This document shows, in pieces, positions 7,737 to 16,088 of a stretch of 64,000 bases of DNA. The notes beneath the pieces were generated by a model. The model worked only from the letters and a program-made list of their open reading frames with translations. It had not been told where the DNA came from and searched no databases. The stretch covers positions 62,001 to 126,000 of the forward strand of contig NZ_KB894412.1 in assembly GCF_000374445.1 (NCBI RefSeq), in the 5' to 3' direction. Source of the DNA: Actinokineospora enzanensis DSM 44649. GTDB lineage: Bacteria; Actinomycetota; Actinomycetes; Mycobacteriales; Pseudonocardiaceae. The position numbers and the translations under genes are program-made. How positions within the stretch are numbered: the stretch's first letter is position 1; each line of letters opens with the position of its first letter.

Positions 7737-10700
7737 GTGACCGACAGCGTGACCTTCCACCTCAACGGCAGGCCGGTGACCATCACCGACCCGTCGCCCG
7801 ACCTGCTGCTCATCGACTATCTGCGCGCCCCCGGCGTGGCGCTCACCGGCGCCAAACCGGCCTGCGGGCAGGGCGGCTGCGGCGCCTGCGCGGTGCTGCT
7901 GTCCAGTTGGGACGCTCAGGCCGAACGGGCCGTGCACCGGACGGTCAACGCCTGCCTGCGCCCGGTGTGCGCGCTGGACGGGATGGCGGTCACCACGATC
8001 GAGGGCACCGGCACGCCCACGCGGCCCGCCCCGGAACACCTGGTGCACCACAGCGCCTGTGCGCGCGGCGGCGCCCCGGCCGCGCACGCCACGCCGTCGG
8101 AGATCGCCGCCGCGCGGGCGTCGGCGGCGGCCCGGCAGGCGGCGGCCGAGGACGTCGCGCTCGCCGCGGGCGCGCCGGAGGACCCGCCGCCCGGGATGAA
8201 CCCGGTCGCCTACCGGCTGGCCATGAACAACGGCACCCGGTGCGGGTACTGCGCGCCCGGGTTCGTGATGACCATGTGCGGCCTGCTGGAGGACGACCCG
8301 GAGCCGAGCAAGCGCGCGATCGAGGACGCCTTCGACGGCAACCTCTGCCGCTGCACCGGCTACCGGTCGATCCTCACCGGGATGAAGACCTTCGCGGGCG
8401 ACTGGGCGGAGATCGACGAGCAGGAGCGGCAGGCCTGCGTCGGCGAGCAGGCGCTGGCGGCGGTCGTGCCCGGCCCGCTGCCCGACCTGGGGCCGCCCGC
8501 CGCGGCCCGGGTGCCGCCATCCCCGGTGGAGATCTTCACCGAGGGCAAGGTGTGGCTGCGGCCGACCGCCCTCGCCGACGTCGGCGCCATCCTGCGCGAG
8601 TACCAGGGCCGTCAGGTGCGCCTGGTGCACGGCAACACCTCCTACGGCGTGTACCCGACGGAGGTGCGCGCGGCGGAGGTGCTGGTCGACATCCAGGCCG
8701 TGCCCGAGCTGGTCGGCGTCGAGACGGGCGCGGAGTGGATCGATGTGGGCGCGGCCACCACCTACCGCGAGCTGATCTCCGTCCTGACCGGGCTCGACCA
8801 GGCGGAGGACACGGCGGTCGGCGCGCTGCTGCTGATGGCGCGGCGCACGGCGGGCGCTCTCGTCCGCAACTCCGCCACGCTGGCGGGCAACACGATGCTG
8901 GTGCTGCAGCACATCCGGCGGGACGAACCGTTCCCGTCCGACCTGATGACCGCGCTGGTGGCGATCGGCGCGGAGATCACCGTGTGGCAGCCGTTGCTGG
9001 GCGAGGAGTCCGCCCGGCTGCCGATCGGCGAGCTGGTCGACCGGGTGGTCGACGACCCGGTGCTGCTGGAGGGGCTGGTGCTGCGCACCTACCACCTGCC
9101 GGTACTGCCGCCGACGGTGAAGGTGTTCGCGCAGAAGGTGGCGCTGCGGGAGGTCAACGCGCATTCGCTGGTCAACGCGACCACGGTGGTGCAGCTGGAC
9201 GGGACCACGGTGGTGGACACGGCGGTCGTGTTCGGCGGCATCGCTCCCTATCCGTGGCACGCGCGGGCCACGGAGGCGGCGTTGCGTGGGTCGGCGCTGG
9301 ATCTGGACGGGTTCGACAAGCCCGCTGCCGTCCTGGAGGAGGAGGTCCGCGCGGAACTCGACCGGTGGCTGGAGCGGATGGCGGAGGTGCCCTGGGAGGG
9401 CGTCACCGACGACTACCGGGTCCGGCTGGCGGAATCATTCCTGTACAAGGCGATCGTGAACGCGCTGCTGACCGCCGAGCCGGAGGCGGTGCCGCCGGGG
9501 ATCCGGTCGGCCGGGGTGGGCGCGTGGGGGCGGTGGCCGGTCAGCAGCGGCAGCCAGACCTACGAGGTGCAGCCGTGGAAGGCTCCCGTGTCGCAGCCGT
9601 ACCTGAAGCTGGGCGCGTTCTACGAGGCCACCGGCGCGGTCCGGTACACACACGAGACGCCGGTGCCACCCACCACCGCGCACGCCGCGTTCGTGCGCAG
9701 CCTGCGTGCGCTGGCCGACTACCACTTCGTCGCGTCGGGTGCCGAGGAACCGGCGGACCGCTCGACGCTGTCGAGGCACCTGGCCGGGCGCTGTCCCGGG
9801 TTCGTGGAGCTGGTGACGCACGAGCACGTACCACCGCAGGGGATCAACCTGCAGGGCATGGGCGGCGATCAGCCGTTGCTCGCCGCGCGGCGGGTCAGCC
9901 ATGTCGGGCAGGCGATCGCGGTGGTGGTCGCGGAGTCGGCGGAGTCGGCGCAGCAGATCGCCGACTACGTCACCCAGTTCTGCATCGCGTATCGGCCGGT
10001 GGAGTGGGAAGCGCCGTACGACAAGCCGGTACTGACGCTGGAGCACGCGCTGGAGGTCGGCAGCGTGTTCCCGGACCATCCGGAGTCGGCCGAGTTCACC
10101 GCGCACATCTGGCAGATCACGCGTCCCGGTAGCGATCTGCGGTGGGTGCGGGATCGGGAGCCGTCGGACCGGGAGATCACGAAGTCGTCCGCGGTGGTGT
10201 CGGGCGTCAACTGCGTGGTGGTGTCCGGCGCGCAGACCACCGGCGGGCAGGCCCATTTCTCCCTGGAGACGCAGGCCTGCGTGGTGGAACCGCTGGACGG
10301 CGACCGGTGGCGGATCGTCCCGTCCACGGTGGACCCGATGGCGGCGCACCAGACGGCGGCGATGGCGCTGGGTGTGGAGTACCACCGCATCGAGGTCGAC
10401 GTGCCGCGCGTGGGCGGCGCGACCGAGCAGGCCCGGTTCGTGGTCGGCCCGGCCGTGGTCGCCGCGCACGCGGTCCGCCGCCCGCTGCGCCTGGTGCTGC
10501 CGCGCGACGGCGACACCGCGATGCTCGGCAAGCGGCACGCCTTCCACGGCCAGTACCAGATCGCCATCGACGCGACCACCGGTCTGATCCACGGCCTGGA
10601 CGCCCGCCTGTGGGGCGACGGCGGCGCGTTCTACGACTGTTCGTTCGTGGCCGCCGACCGTGTACAGCTCCACGCCGACAACGCCTACCTGGTGCCCAAC

Positions 10701-12140
10701 TCGCGGACCCAGGTCGACATCTGCCGCACCAACAAGACACCGGGCACCGCGTCCGGCGACATCCAGGGCCGGATCATCCTGGAGACCGCGATCGACGACG
10801 CCGCGTTCGCCGCGGGCATCGACCCGGCCGACGTCCGCGAACGCAACCTCTACCACCGCGGCGACGTGACCCCGTACGGCCAGGCCCTGACGCACTGCTA
10901 CCTGCGCGAGGTGTGGACCTACCTGCGGGAGAAGTGCGACTACGACCGGCAGAAGATCGCCGTCGACGCGTTCAACCGCACCAACCGGTGGCGCAAGCGC
11001 GGCATCGCGATGATGCCGGTCAAGCACGGCACCGGACTGACCCAGGCCGACCAGTCGACCGCCCACGTCATCGCCTACGCGGGCGACGGCAGCGTGGTCA
11101 TCCACCACGGCGGCGTCGAGTCGGGCCAGGGCCTGACGACGCGGGTCGAGCAGGTGGCGTCGTACGTGCTGGGCATCCCGTTCGACCTGATCCACGTCAA
11201 CGGCCCGAGCACCAGTCTCAGCACCGGCACCCACCACAGCGTCGAGGCGGTGAAACAGGCCTGCGAACGGCTCCGCGCGCGCCTGACCGAGTTCGGCAAC
11301 CGCATGCTCAAGGACAACGGTCCGGAGTGGTGCGCCCGCCAACAGATCGACTTCTGGAACCACCCCGAACACGGCTGGGCCACCAGCGTCCCCGGCCCCG
11401 GCGACACCCACCGGCTGATCTGGCAGAACCTGGTCCAGGTCGCCCACCGGCTGCGCGAGGACCTCACGGTCTCGCACACGGCCCGGATCCCGGGCGGCGA
11501 GATCCCGCTGCCCGCGCCCACCGTCAAACCCATGGCCGACCAGCACGACATCCCCGGCATCACCGTCGCCAGGGACGCCCGGGTCGACAGCCGCGTGGAC
11601 ACGTTCCACGACTTCACCTACTCGGCCGCGTGCTCCGTCGTCGAGGTCGACATCCTCACCGGCGAGACCAAGGTCCTCCGCTCCGACCTCGTCTTCGACG
11701 TCGGCTGGAGCCTCAACCCGGCCCTGGACATCGGCCAGGTGGAGGGCGGGTTCGTGCAGGGCATCGGCCACGTCCTGACCGAACAGCTGGTGCACCAACC
11801 GGACGGCCCCGAGACCGGCCGCCTCAACACCACGAACACCTGGCGCTACCAGCCACCCGCCGTCCCCACGATCCCACTCCGCCTCAACACCCACCTGTTC
11901 CCCCGCGACCTCGCCGCTCTCCCGGACGACTCCCTGTCCACAAAGGAGATCGGCGAGGCCCCCATGACCCTGGCCACCACGGTCTTCCTGGCCGTCAAGT
12001 CCGCCATCCGCTCGTCCCGGCTGGAACGCGGCCTGGACGGCCTGTTCCCGCTCGACGCCCCCGCCACCGTCCAGGAAGTCCGCCAAGCCGCCGCCGTCAC
12101 CCTCACACCGCCCCCTGCCCCTGCCGAACCCGAAGAGTGA
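7737..12140 (+). CDS. Single-chain xanthine dehydrogenase/aldehyde oxidase family molybdoenzyme
   Basis: A 1467-residue enzyme carrying all three parts that bacteria usually split over two or three genes. Residues 1-220 hold two [2Fe-2S] domains: CGQGGCGAC (Cys43, 48, 51), then CGYCAPG near 171 and CRCTGYRS near 204. Residues about 270-555 are the FAD-binding domain of the CO-dehydrogenase flavoprotein type. From about 630 is the molybdopterin part, ending with KEIGEAPM, where Glu1407 is the expected base. Electrons should pass from Mo via FeS to FAD and NAD+ or oxygen. An Ala-rich insert of about 60 residues separates the two FeS domains, which is unusual. Start is uncertain: GTG 7737 begins right at the first beta strand (VTFHLNGRPV), while an upstream start at 7602 would add a non-homologous leader. 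The substrate is unknown. Confidence 0.88.
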   Translation: MTDSVTFHLNGRPVTITDPSPDLLLIDYLRAPGVALTGAKPACGQGGCGACAVLLSSWDAQAERAVHRTVNACLRPVCALDGMAVTTIEGTGTPTRPAPEHLVHHSACARGGAPAAHATPSEIAAARASAAARQAAAEDVALAAGAPEDPPPGMNPVAYRLAMNNGTRCGYCAPGFVMTMCGLLEDDPEPSKRAIEDAFDGNLCRCTGYRSILTGMKTFAGDWAEIDEQERQACVGEQALAAVVPGPLPDLGPPAAARVPPSPVEIFTEGKVWLRPTALADVGAILREYQGRQVRLVHGNTSYGVYPTEVRAAEVLVDIQAVPELVGVETGAEWIDVGAATTYRELISVLTGLDQAEDTAVGALLLMARRTAGALVRNSATLAGNTMLVLQHIRRDEPFPSDLMTALVAIGAEITVWQPLLGEESARLPIGELVDRVVDDPVLLEGLVLRTYHLPVLPPTVKVFAQKVALREVNAHSLVNATTVVQLDGTTVVDTAVVFGGIAPYPWHARATEAALRGSALDLDGFDKPAAVLEEEVRAELDRWLERMAEVPWEGVTDDYRVRLAESFLYKAIVNALLTAEPEAVPPGIRSAGVGAWGRWPVSSGSQTYEVQPWKAPVSQPYLKLGAFYEATGAVRYTHETPVPPTTAHAAFVRSLRALADYHFVASGAEEPADRSTLSRHLAGRCPGFVELVTHEHVPPQGINLQGMGGDQPLLAARRVSHVGQAIAVVVAESAESAQQIADYVTQFCIAYRPVEWEAPYDKPVLTLEHALEVGSVFPDHPESAEFTAHIWQITRPGSDLRWVRDREPSDREITKSSAVVSGVNCVVVSGAQTTGGQAHFSLETQACVVEPLDGDRWRIVPSTVDPMAAHQTAAMALGVEYHRIEVDVPRVGGATEQARFVVGPAVVAAHAVRRPLRLVLPRDGDTAMLGKRHAFHGQYQIAIDATTGLIHGLDARLWGDGGAFYDCSFVAADRVQLHADNAYLVPNSRTQVDICRTNKTPGTASGDIQGRIILETAIDDAAFAAGIDPADVRERNLYHRGDVTPYGQALTHCYLREVWTYLREKCDYDRQKIAVDAFNRTNRWRKRGIAMMPVKHGTGLTQADQSTAHVIAYAGDGSVVIHHGGVESGQGLTTRVEQVASYVLGIPFDLIHVNGPSTSLSTGTHHSVEAVKQACERLRARLTEFGNRMLKDNGPEWCARQQIDFWNHPEHGWATSVPGPGDTHRLIWQNLVQVAHRLREDLTVSHTARIPGGEIPLPAPTVKPMADQHDIPGITVARDARVDSRVDTFHDFTYSAACSVVEVDILTGETKVLRSDLVFDVGWSLNPALDIGQVEGGFVQGIGHVLTEQLVHQPDGPETGRLNTTNTWRYQPPAVPTIPLRLNTHLFPRDLAALPDDSLSTKEIGEAPMTLATTVFLAVKSAIRSSRLERGLDGLFPLDAPATVQEVRQAAAVTLTPPPAPAEPEE

Positions 12141-12696
12141 CGAGCGGTTCACCCCATCAGGCGCTGTGGACAGGGAACTTTCCCGGGCGTGTCGTTCGTT
12201 GCGAGTAAAGAGGTGGGGGCGAGCGGGAAGCAAACGCCAGGCAGGTGGCCGGTCAAGCCAGGTAGGCAGCCAGGGCAGGTAGCCAGTCAAGTCAGGCCAG
12301 GCAGACGGCCAACCAGGCCAAACGGCCAGTCAGGCCAGGTGAGCAGCCAGGCGGCGAGTCGGCATAGCGCATCCGGCGCTTGGCGGACTGGCTCAGCGGC
12401 AGAGAGTGGCTTCGAGAAGGCCCGCTGGAGCGGGCACCGGCGGATCAGGTGTCGACGCGGGTGTGCCGCCTCGCGCCCGCCTGCGCGCGCCCATGGGGCC
12501 CCGCCGATCCGCCTGCCCGGAGGGAATCCGGGACGGGCTCAGGTGATCGAAAGCCCATCGCGTGCGGGCCCACTGCGTGTCCAGCGTGGTCCGCGACACG
12601 CGCCCGATGCGATCGTGGGCCAGGGCTCCGGGGCGAGAACCGCGTGGGATCGCAGGCCGGGGAAAGTCTGCGGCGGGTTCGCCGCTCGATTGTCCA
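12141..12696. other. 556-base spacer without a convincing gene
   Basis: No reading frame here shows a recognisable protein. It contains the degenerate GGCCAG/CAGGCAG repeat tract (12237-12353) and a tRNA-like but incomplete fragment around 12381-12415. It lies between the end of the molybdoenzyme and a small cysteine-rich gene and may be a decayed region. Confidence 0.6.
12237..12353. repeat. Degenerate short tandem repeat rich in CCAGGCAG/CCAGTCA
   Basis: About 117 bases are built from imperfect copies of GGCCAGTCAAGCCAGGCAG. CCAGG-type words recur roughly every 10-20 bases with drift in between. There are no conserved spacers, so it is not CRISPR. It is most likely slippage-derived and is not translated in any convincing frame. 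Confidence 0.7.
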
Positions 12697-12846
12697 CTAT
12701 GGAGTCGTGGCGCATTGGCCTGCGGTGTGGGTGCCGGGGAGGCGGGTGCAGCGGCACTCGCAGAGGTCGTTGTATTCGGCCTCGTCGATCGGGCGGGTGT
12801 GGCGGGTCGGGGTGGGGTGGGTGGCGGTTTGGGTGGTCATGGGCAT
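12697..12846 (-). CDS. Small cysteine-rich protein of unknown function (49 residues)
   Basis: The ATG at 12846 is preceded on its strand by GGAG with a six-base gap, a good ribosome site. The product begins MPMTTQTATHP and ends with YNDLCECRC then TRLPGTHTAGQC. Three or more cysteines and a His in 25 residues suggest a small metal-binding knuckle. The Thr/Pro-rich head looks disordered. I do not recognise the family. Next to it on the same strand, about 100 bases upstream, is the end of the imine-reductase-like gene. The alternative is a chance frame, but the ribosome site and Cys pattern favour a gene. Confidence 0.45.
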   Translation of the reverse strand: MPMTTQTATHPTPTRHTRPIDEAEYNDLCECRCTRLPGTHTAGQCATTP

Positions 12847-12943
12847 GGCGAACTCCGGTTTCGCAATGCGGTGCAGGTTGTGCGCAGGACGTACCACCGG
12901 TCATTCGATCTCAACCGTCGACGCTCCACTGGGGGGATTTTGC

Positions 12944-13813
12944 TTATGTGGCAACGTTTTCTGACACGAAGTCGACCAGGCGGGTGATGCCGTCGGTGGC
13001 GGCTCCGGCGGTGATGGCTCGGGATGTCAGTGCTGCGGCGCCCGCCAGGATCGTCGTGTCGAGGTCGTGGGATCGGGCGGCGTCGAGGACGTGGGAGATG
13101 CCGGTGGCGGCCGAGGTGATCGACGAGATGTCGCTGGGGTGGGTGCCCCGGGTGAGGTTGTGGACGAGGTTGGCCGTGGTGGGGGCCAGCAGGGAGCCGA
13201 TGCCGGTGGCGAACGGGGCCAGGTCGGCTGGGGTGATGCCTTCGGCGCGGGCCAGGGCGAAGGCGTGTACGAGGCCCGCGATCGAGGTCCAGAACAGGTC
13301 GAGGAGGGCGACGTCGTAGGCGGCGGCGCGGCCCGGGTCGGGGCCCAGGTAGGTGGGTTTGCCCAGGCAGGACAGCACCGGTTCCTGGGCGCGGTAGAGG
13401 TCTTCCTGGCCGCTGAGCAGGATGACCGCGTCGGGGCCGCCGATGGTGGGGGTCGGACTCAGGATGGTGCCGTCGAGGTAGGCGACGTCGTGGGCGGCTG
13501 CCCAGGTTGCCATGGCGCGGGCGCGGTCGGGGGTGTCCGAGGTGAGGTTGACCAGGGTTCGGCCTGCCAGCGCGGCGGTCGCGGGTTCCAGGATGGAGTG
13601 CACCGCGGCGTAGTCGAGAACGCTGGTGATTACCAGGTCGCTGGCTGATACCGCTTCCGTGACGGTCGGGGCGCGGGTGGCGCCGCGGGCGACGACGTCC
13701 TCTCCCTTGCCGGGGGTGCGGTTCCATACCGTCGTGGGCTGGTCGGCGGCCAGGAATGCCGTCGCGATCGCCTGGCCCATCGGGCCGAGGCCGAGGATCG
13801 TGGTGGTTGTCAT
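12944..13813 (-). CDS. Imine-reductase-like NADP-dependent oxidoreductase
   Basis: A 289-residue protein of the 6-phosphogluconate/3-hydroxyisobutyrate dehydrogenase superfamily. The N-terminal Rossmann motif is ILGLGPMGQAIA, followed by WNRTPGK, a pattern for NADPH. The C-terminal helical half holds YDVALLDLFWTSIAGLVHAF (21 residues, so read as YDVALLDLFW plus TSIAGLVHAF), typical of imine reductases, in which Asp or Tyr at this point donates a proton. It lacks the Lys of true hydroxyisobutyrate dehydrogenases. It likely reduces a cyclic imine or related carbonyl. The gene is divergent from a MerR regulator; its promoter has the MerR operator in an 18-base spacer, and the -10 sits about nine bases before the ATG, so the mRNA should be leaderless or nearly so. 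Confidence 0.85.
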   Translation of the reverse strand: MTTTTILGLGPMGQAIATAFLAADQPTTVWNRTPGKGEDVVARGATRAPTVTEAVSASDLVITSVLDYAAVHSILEPATAALAGRTLVNLTSDTPDRARAMATWAAAHDVAYLDGTILSPTPTIGGPDAVILLSGQEDLYRAQEPVLSCLGKPTYLGPDPGRAAAYDVALLDLFWTSIAGLVHAFALARAEGITPADLAPFATGIGSLLAPTTANLVHNLTRGTHPSDISSITSAATGISHVLDAARSHDLDTTILAGAAALTSRAITAGAATDGITRLVDFVSENVAT

Positions 13814-13821
13814 GGGGGCAC

Positions 13822-13851
13822 GGTAAACATTCACGTCGGCGTGAGGGTCAA
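13822..13851 (-). promoter_or_regulatory. MerR-type promoter/operator of the imine-reductase-like gene
   Basis: On the minus strand, TTGACC (13851-13846) and TTTACC (13827-13822) form -35 and -10 boxes with an 18-base spacer. Inside the spacer is the perfect inverted repeat TCACG-N4-CGTGA (13831-13844). Operators placed in a long spacer are the hallmark of MerR-family activation, and a MerR gene starts 32 bases away. Confidence 0.7.
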
Positions 13852-13882
13852 GGCGAAGGCGACAGGCCGTGAGGGAGGACAC

Positions 13883-14236
13883 ATGCGGATCGGGGAGTTG
13901 GCGCGGCGTACCGGGGTCAGTGAGCGGGCGTTGCGGTACTACGAGGAGCAGGGGTTGTTGCAGCCCGCGCGGACCGCGGGTGGTTATCGGGTGTTCACCG
14001 CGGCGGATGTCGAGCGTGTGCGGCATGTGCGGTTGTTGTTGGCGGCGGGGTTGTCCACGGCGTTGATCGCGGAGATGTTGCCGTGCATGGTTCCCGCGGC
14101 GGATGTGTTGGCGCCGGGGTGTCCGGAGTTGGTGCCGTACATGAACCGCGAACGCGACCGGATCACCGCGTCCATCGAGGAGCTCACCACCGCCCGCGAC
14201 CTACTCGACCGCATGATCGCAGCCACGCCGGTCTAG
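13883..14236 (+). CDS. MerR-family transcriptional regulator
   Basis: A 117-residue regulator. The winged helix is plain: MRIGELARRTGVSERALRYY with the following EEQGLLQPAR and GGYRVFTAADVERV. The dimer helix follows, and the C-terminal part has two cysteines, in LPCMVP and PGCPEL. These could bind an effector or metal, but the spacing is not that of classic mercury, copper or zinc sensors. It probably activates the divergent imine-reductase-like gene by untwisting its 18-base-spacer promoter. Start ATG 13883 follows GGGAGGAC; an in-frame earlier GTG at 13841 lies inside the operator and is rejected. Confidence 0.9.
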   Translation: MRIGELARRTGVSERALRYYEEQGLLQPARTAGGYRVFTAADVERVRHVRLLLAAGLSTALIAEMLPCMVPAADVLAPGCPELVPYMNRERDRITASIEELTTARDLLDRMIAATPV

Positions 14237-14895
14237 AGGCGCAGCGGGCTGGGGAGGCCGGAGAGGTGGTGGGTGCCATCGGCGGTGGACAAAGTCAGGT
14301 GGGTGAAGTCGGGGACGGTGTGCAGTGCGCCTTCGCGGATCAAGTCCGGATCCCCGATACCCACACATCGGGCTCCCGCCGCCACTGCCGCGCGTACGCC
14401 GCTGTGGGAGTCCTCGAAGACGACCGCGTGCTCGGGCGGCACACCCAGTAGCTCGCACGCCTTCAGGTACGGCTCGGGGTGGGGTTTGCCCTTGGTCACG
14501 TCCTCGCGCGTCACCGTACGCGTGAAAGGGTTGTCCAGTAACGACTTCACGCGCGCGACCTTCTCCGCGCCGCTCCCGGTCACGAGAGCGACAGGGATGC
14601 CCCGCTCCACCAACGCGTCCAGCATGGCGCGCGCGCCGGGGATGAACGTGAAGTCTGTGCGGGCCTCGATCTCGCCTGCTTCCACCCAGATCGCGGCGCG
14701 CTTGTCGGCGGTGTGGTCCGGGAAGAGGGCGGCGACGGTGTGGTCGCCGAGGCGGCCGTGGACGTGCTCGTGGATGTCGCGCTCGGTCAGTTCCCGCCCC
14801 GCGTACCTGGCCAGCACCTCCGCCCAGGAGGCCTCGATGGCGGCGCGCGAGTCGATGATGACGCCGTCGAGGTCGAACAGCACGGCCGTGGTCAT
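14233..14895 (-). CDS. HAD-family phosphatase, beta-phosphoglucomutase-like
   Basis: A 220-residue HAD hydrolase. Motif I is LFDLDGVIIDS (catalytic Asp pair), motif II is VALVTGSG, the motif III Lys is in TKGKPHPEPYL and motif IV is VVFEDSHSG. An alpha-helical cap lies between motifs I and II. It is closest in style to beta-phosphoglucomutases and 2-deoxyglucose-6-phosphate phosphatases, so it dephosphorylates or isomerises a sugar phosphate. Its ATG overlaps the stop of the ROK gene by four bases (ATGA), so the two are translationally coupled. This suggests that the ROK regulator, the phosphatase and the divergent MFS gene serve one sugar. Confidence 0.87.
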   Translation of the reverse strand: MTTAVLFDLDGVIIDSRAAIEASWAEVLARYAGRELTERDIHEHVHGRLGDHTVAALFPDHTADKRAAIWVEAGEIEARTDFTFIPGARAMLDALVERGIPVALVTGSGAEKVARVKSLLDNPFTRTVTREDVTKGKPHPEPYLKACELLGVPPEHAVVFEDSHSGVRAAVAAGARCVGIGDPDLIREGALHTVPDFTHLTLSTADGTHHLSGLPSPLRL

Positions 14896-16013
14896 GGGGT
14901 TCCTCCGGGGGTGCGCGGGTGGGCCAGGTAGGGGTCGAAGGCGAGCTCGGCGGCGCCGACCAGTACCGAGTCGGCGGCCGCGCCCGCGACGACCTCGGTG
15001 TCGTCGGTGCGGGCGACCACGGACCTGGCCAGGTGGGCGTGTACGCGCTGGGCCGCCAGGCGGTGCAGGTCGCCGAGGACGCCCGCGAGGACGACGCGGG
15101 CCGGGACGACGATGTTGACCAGGCTGGCCAGGCCGGAGCCGAGGTGGTCGGCGGCGGTGTCGACGGCGTACCGGGCGCGTGGGTCGCCCAGTTCGGCGCG
15201 GGCGAACACGTCGGCGAGGTCGGTCGCGGCGGCCTCGCGGAGCACGGCGCGGGCGTCGGCGTACATCTCCAGGCAGCCGCGTTGGCCGCAGGGGCAGTCG
15301 AGGCCGTGCGGGTCGATGGACAGGTGGCCGGCCTCCAGGACGTGGTGGGTGGTGCCGTCGGTGATCAGGGCGCCGCCGATGCCGGTGTGCTCGCAGGCGA
15401 GCACGAGCACCGTGCCGGGGTGTCGTCCGGCGCCCCGGCGGTACTCGGCGAGGGCGGTGAGGCCGGAGTCGTTCTCCAGGCGGACGGGCAGGTCGGGGGG
15501 CAGGTGTTCGCGGAGGATCTGTTCGGCGGGGACGCGGTCCCAGCCGAAGTGCACGGCGTTGCGGACGACGCCGCCCGGTCTGGTCATGCCCGCGAGCCCG
15601 ACCGCGACGCCCACGCACGGCCGTCCGGTGGCGTCGACGGCTGCCGCGATGTGTGTGGCCACGTCTGTGAGGGCGGCCTGTGGCGCGGCGCCCACGCGGT
15701 GGCTCGTCCGGCTCACGACGCGCGCGCCGAGTCCGACCACGGCGATGTCGACGCGCCGGGGCCGCAGGTGGGCGGCGATCACGACCGGGCCGCGCGGGGC
15801 GAGCGCGAGTAGCGGTGACGGTCTGCCCCGGCCTGCGGGCGGGCCCTGCTCGGTGCTGAGCACGCCACGTTCGGTGAGCCAGGCGGCGGCCTCGCCGACC
15901 GCCGTGCGGGTGAGCCCGAGCCGGGTGGTCGCGGTGGCGCGGTTCATCGGTCCGGACTCGTGCATGAGGCGCAGGAGGCGGGCGACCGCAGTCGGCCGTA
16001 CGGGTCTATCCAC
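14892..16013 (-). CDS. ROK-family transcriptional regulator
   Basis: A 373-residue ROK protein: an N-terminal winged helix (RLLRLMHESGPMNRATATTR then LGLTRTAVGEAAAWL) followed by the sugar-kinase-like actin fold. The ROK zinc motif is CPCGQRGCLE and an ATP-fold motif precedes it (LENDSGLTALAEY). The head marks it as an NagC/XylR-type repressor and not a sugar kinase. Start choice: GTG 16013 has AAGGAG six bases upstream; the GTG at 16028 has no such site. The gene is divergent from an MFS exporter across a 75-base region with a palindrome and coupled to a HAD phosphatase. Confidence 0.85.
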   Translation of the reverse strand: MDRPVRPTAVARLLRLMHESGPMNRATATTRLGLTRTAVGEAAAWLTERGVLSTEQGPPAGRGRPSPLLALAPRGPVVIAAHLRPRRVDIAVVGLGARVVSRTSHRVGAAPQAALTDVATHIAAAVDATGRPCVGVAVGLAGMTRPGGVVRNAVHFGWDRVPAEQILREHLPPDLPVRLENDSGLTALAEYRRGAGRHPGTVLVLACEHTGIGGALITDGTTHHVLEAGHLSIDPHGLDCPCGQRGCLEMYADARAVLREAAATDLADVFARAELGDPRARYAVDTAADHLGSGLASLVNIVVPARVVLAGVLGDLHRLAAQRVHAHLARSVVARTDDTEVVAGAAADSVLVGAAELAFDPYLAHPRTPGGTP

Positions 16014-16049
16014 GGGCCGCTCCTTCACTTACCGTGGGGGCGGACCCGA

Positions 16050-16072
16050 TTTTATCCACTTGTGAGACAAAA
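16050..16072. promoter_or_regulatory. Imperfect AT-rich palindrome between the ROK and MFS genes
   Basis: TTTT and AAAA flank a CAC-TT-GTG centre, the only AT-rich patch in the divergent region. AT-flanked palindromes are usual for ROK operators. It lies between the two start codons and could control both genes. Confidence 0.45.
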
Positions 16073-16088
16073 CCGCCAGGAGGCCCGG

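Noticed and set aside
9435-12290. A 951-codon open frame on the minus strand inside the molybdoenzyme
   Set aside because: Low-complexity antisense frame; the plus strand has iron-sulfur and molybdopterin motifs throughout.
12237-12353. CRISPR array
   Set aside because: Units drift, have no unique spacers of fixed length and there are no cas genes.
12381-12415. tRNA-like string with GGCTCAGCGGCAGAG, as in a D-arm
   Set aside because: The acceptor, anticodon and T-arms cannot be folded and no GGTTCGA follows. At best it is a relic.
12189-13319. Plus-strand open frame through the repeat tract into the imine-reductase region
   Set aside because: It encodes a repeat-derived Pro/Arg/Gln string and then antisense of a clear oxidoreductase gene.
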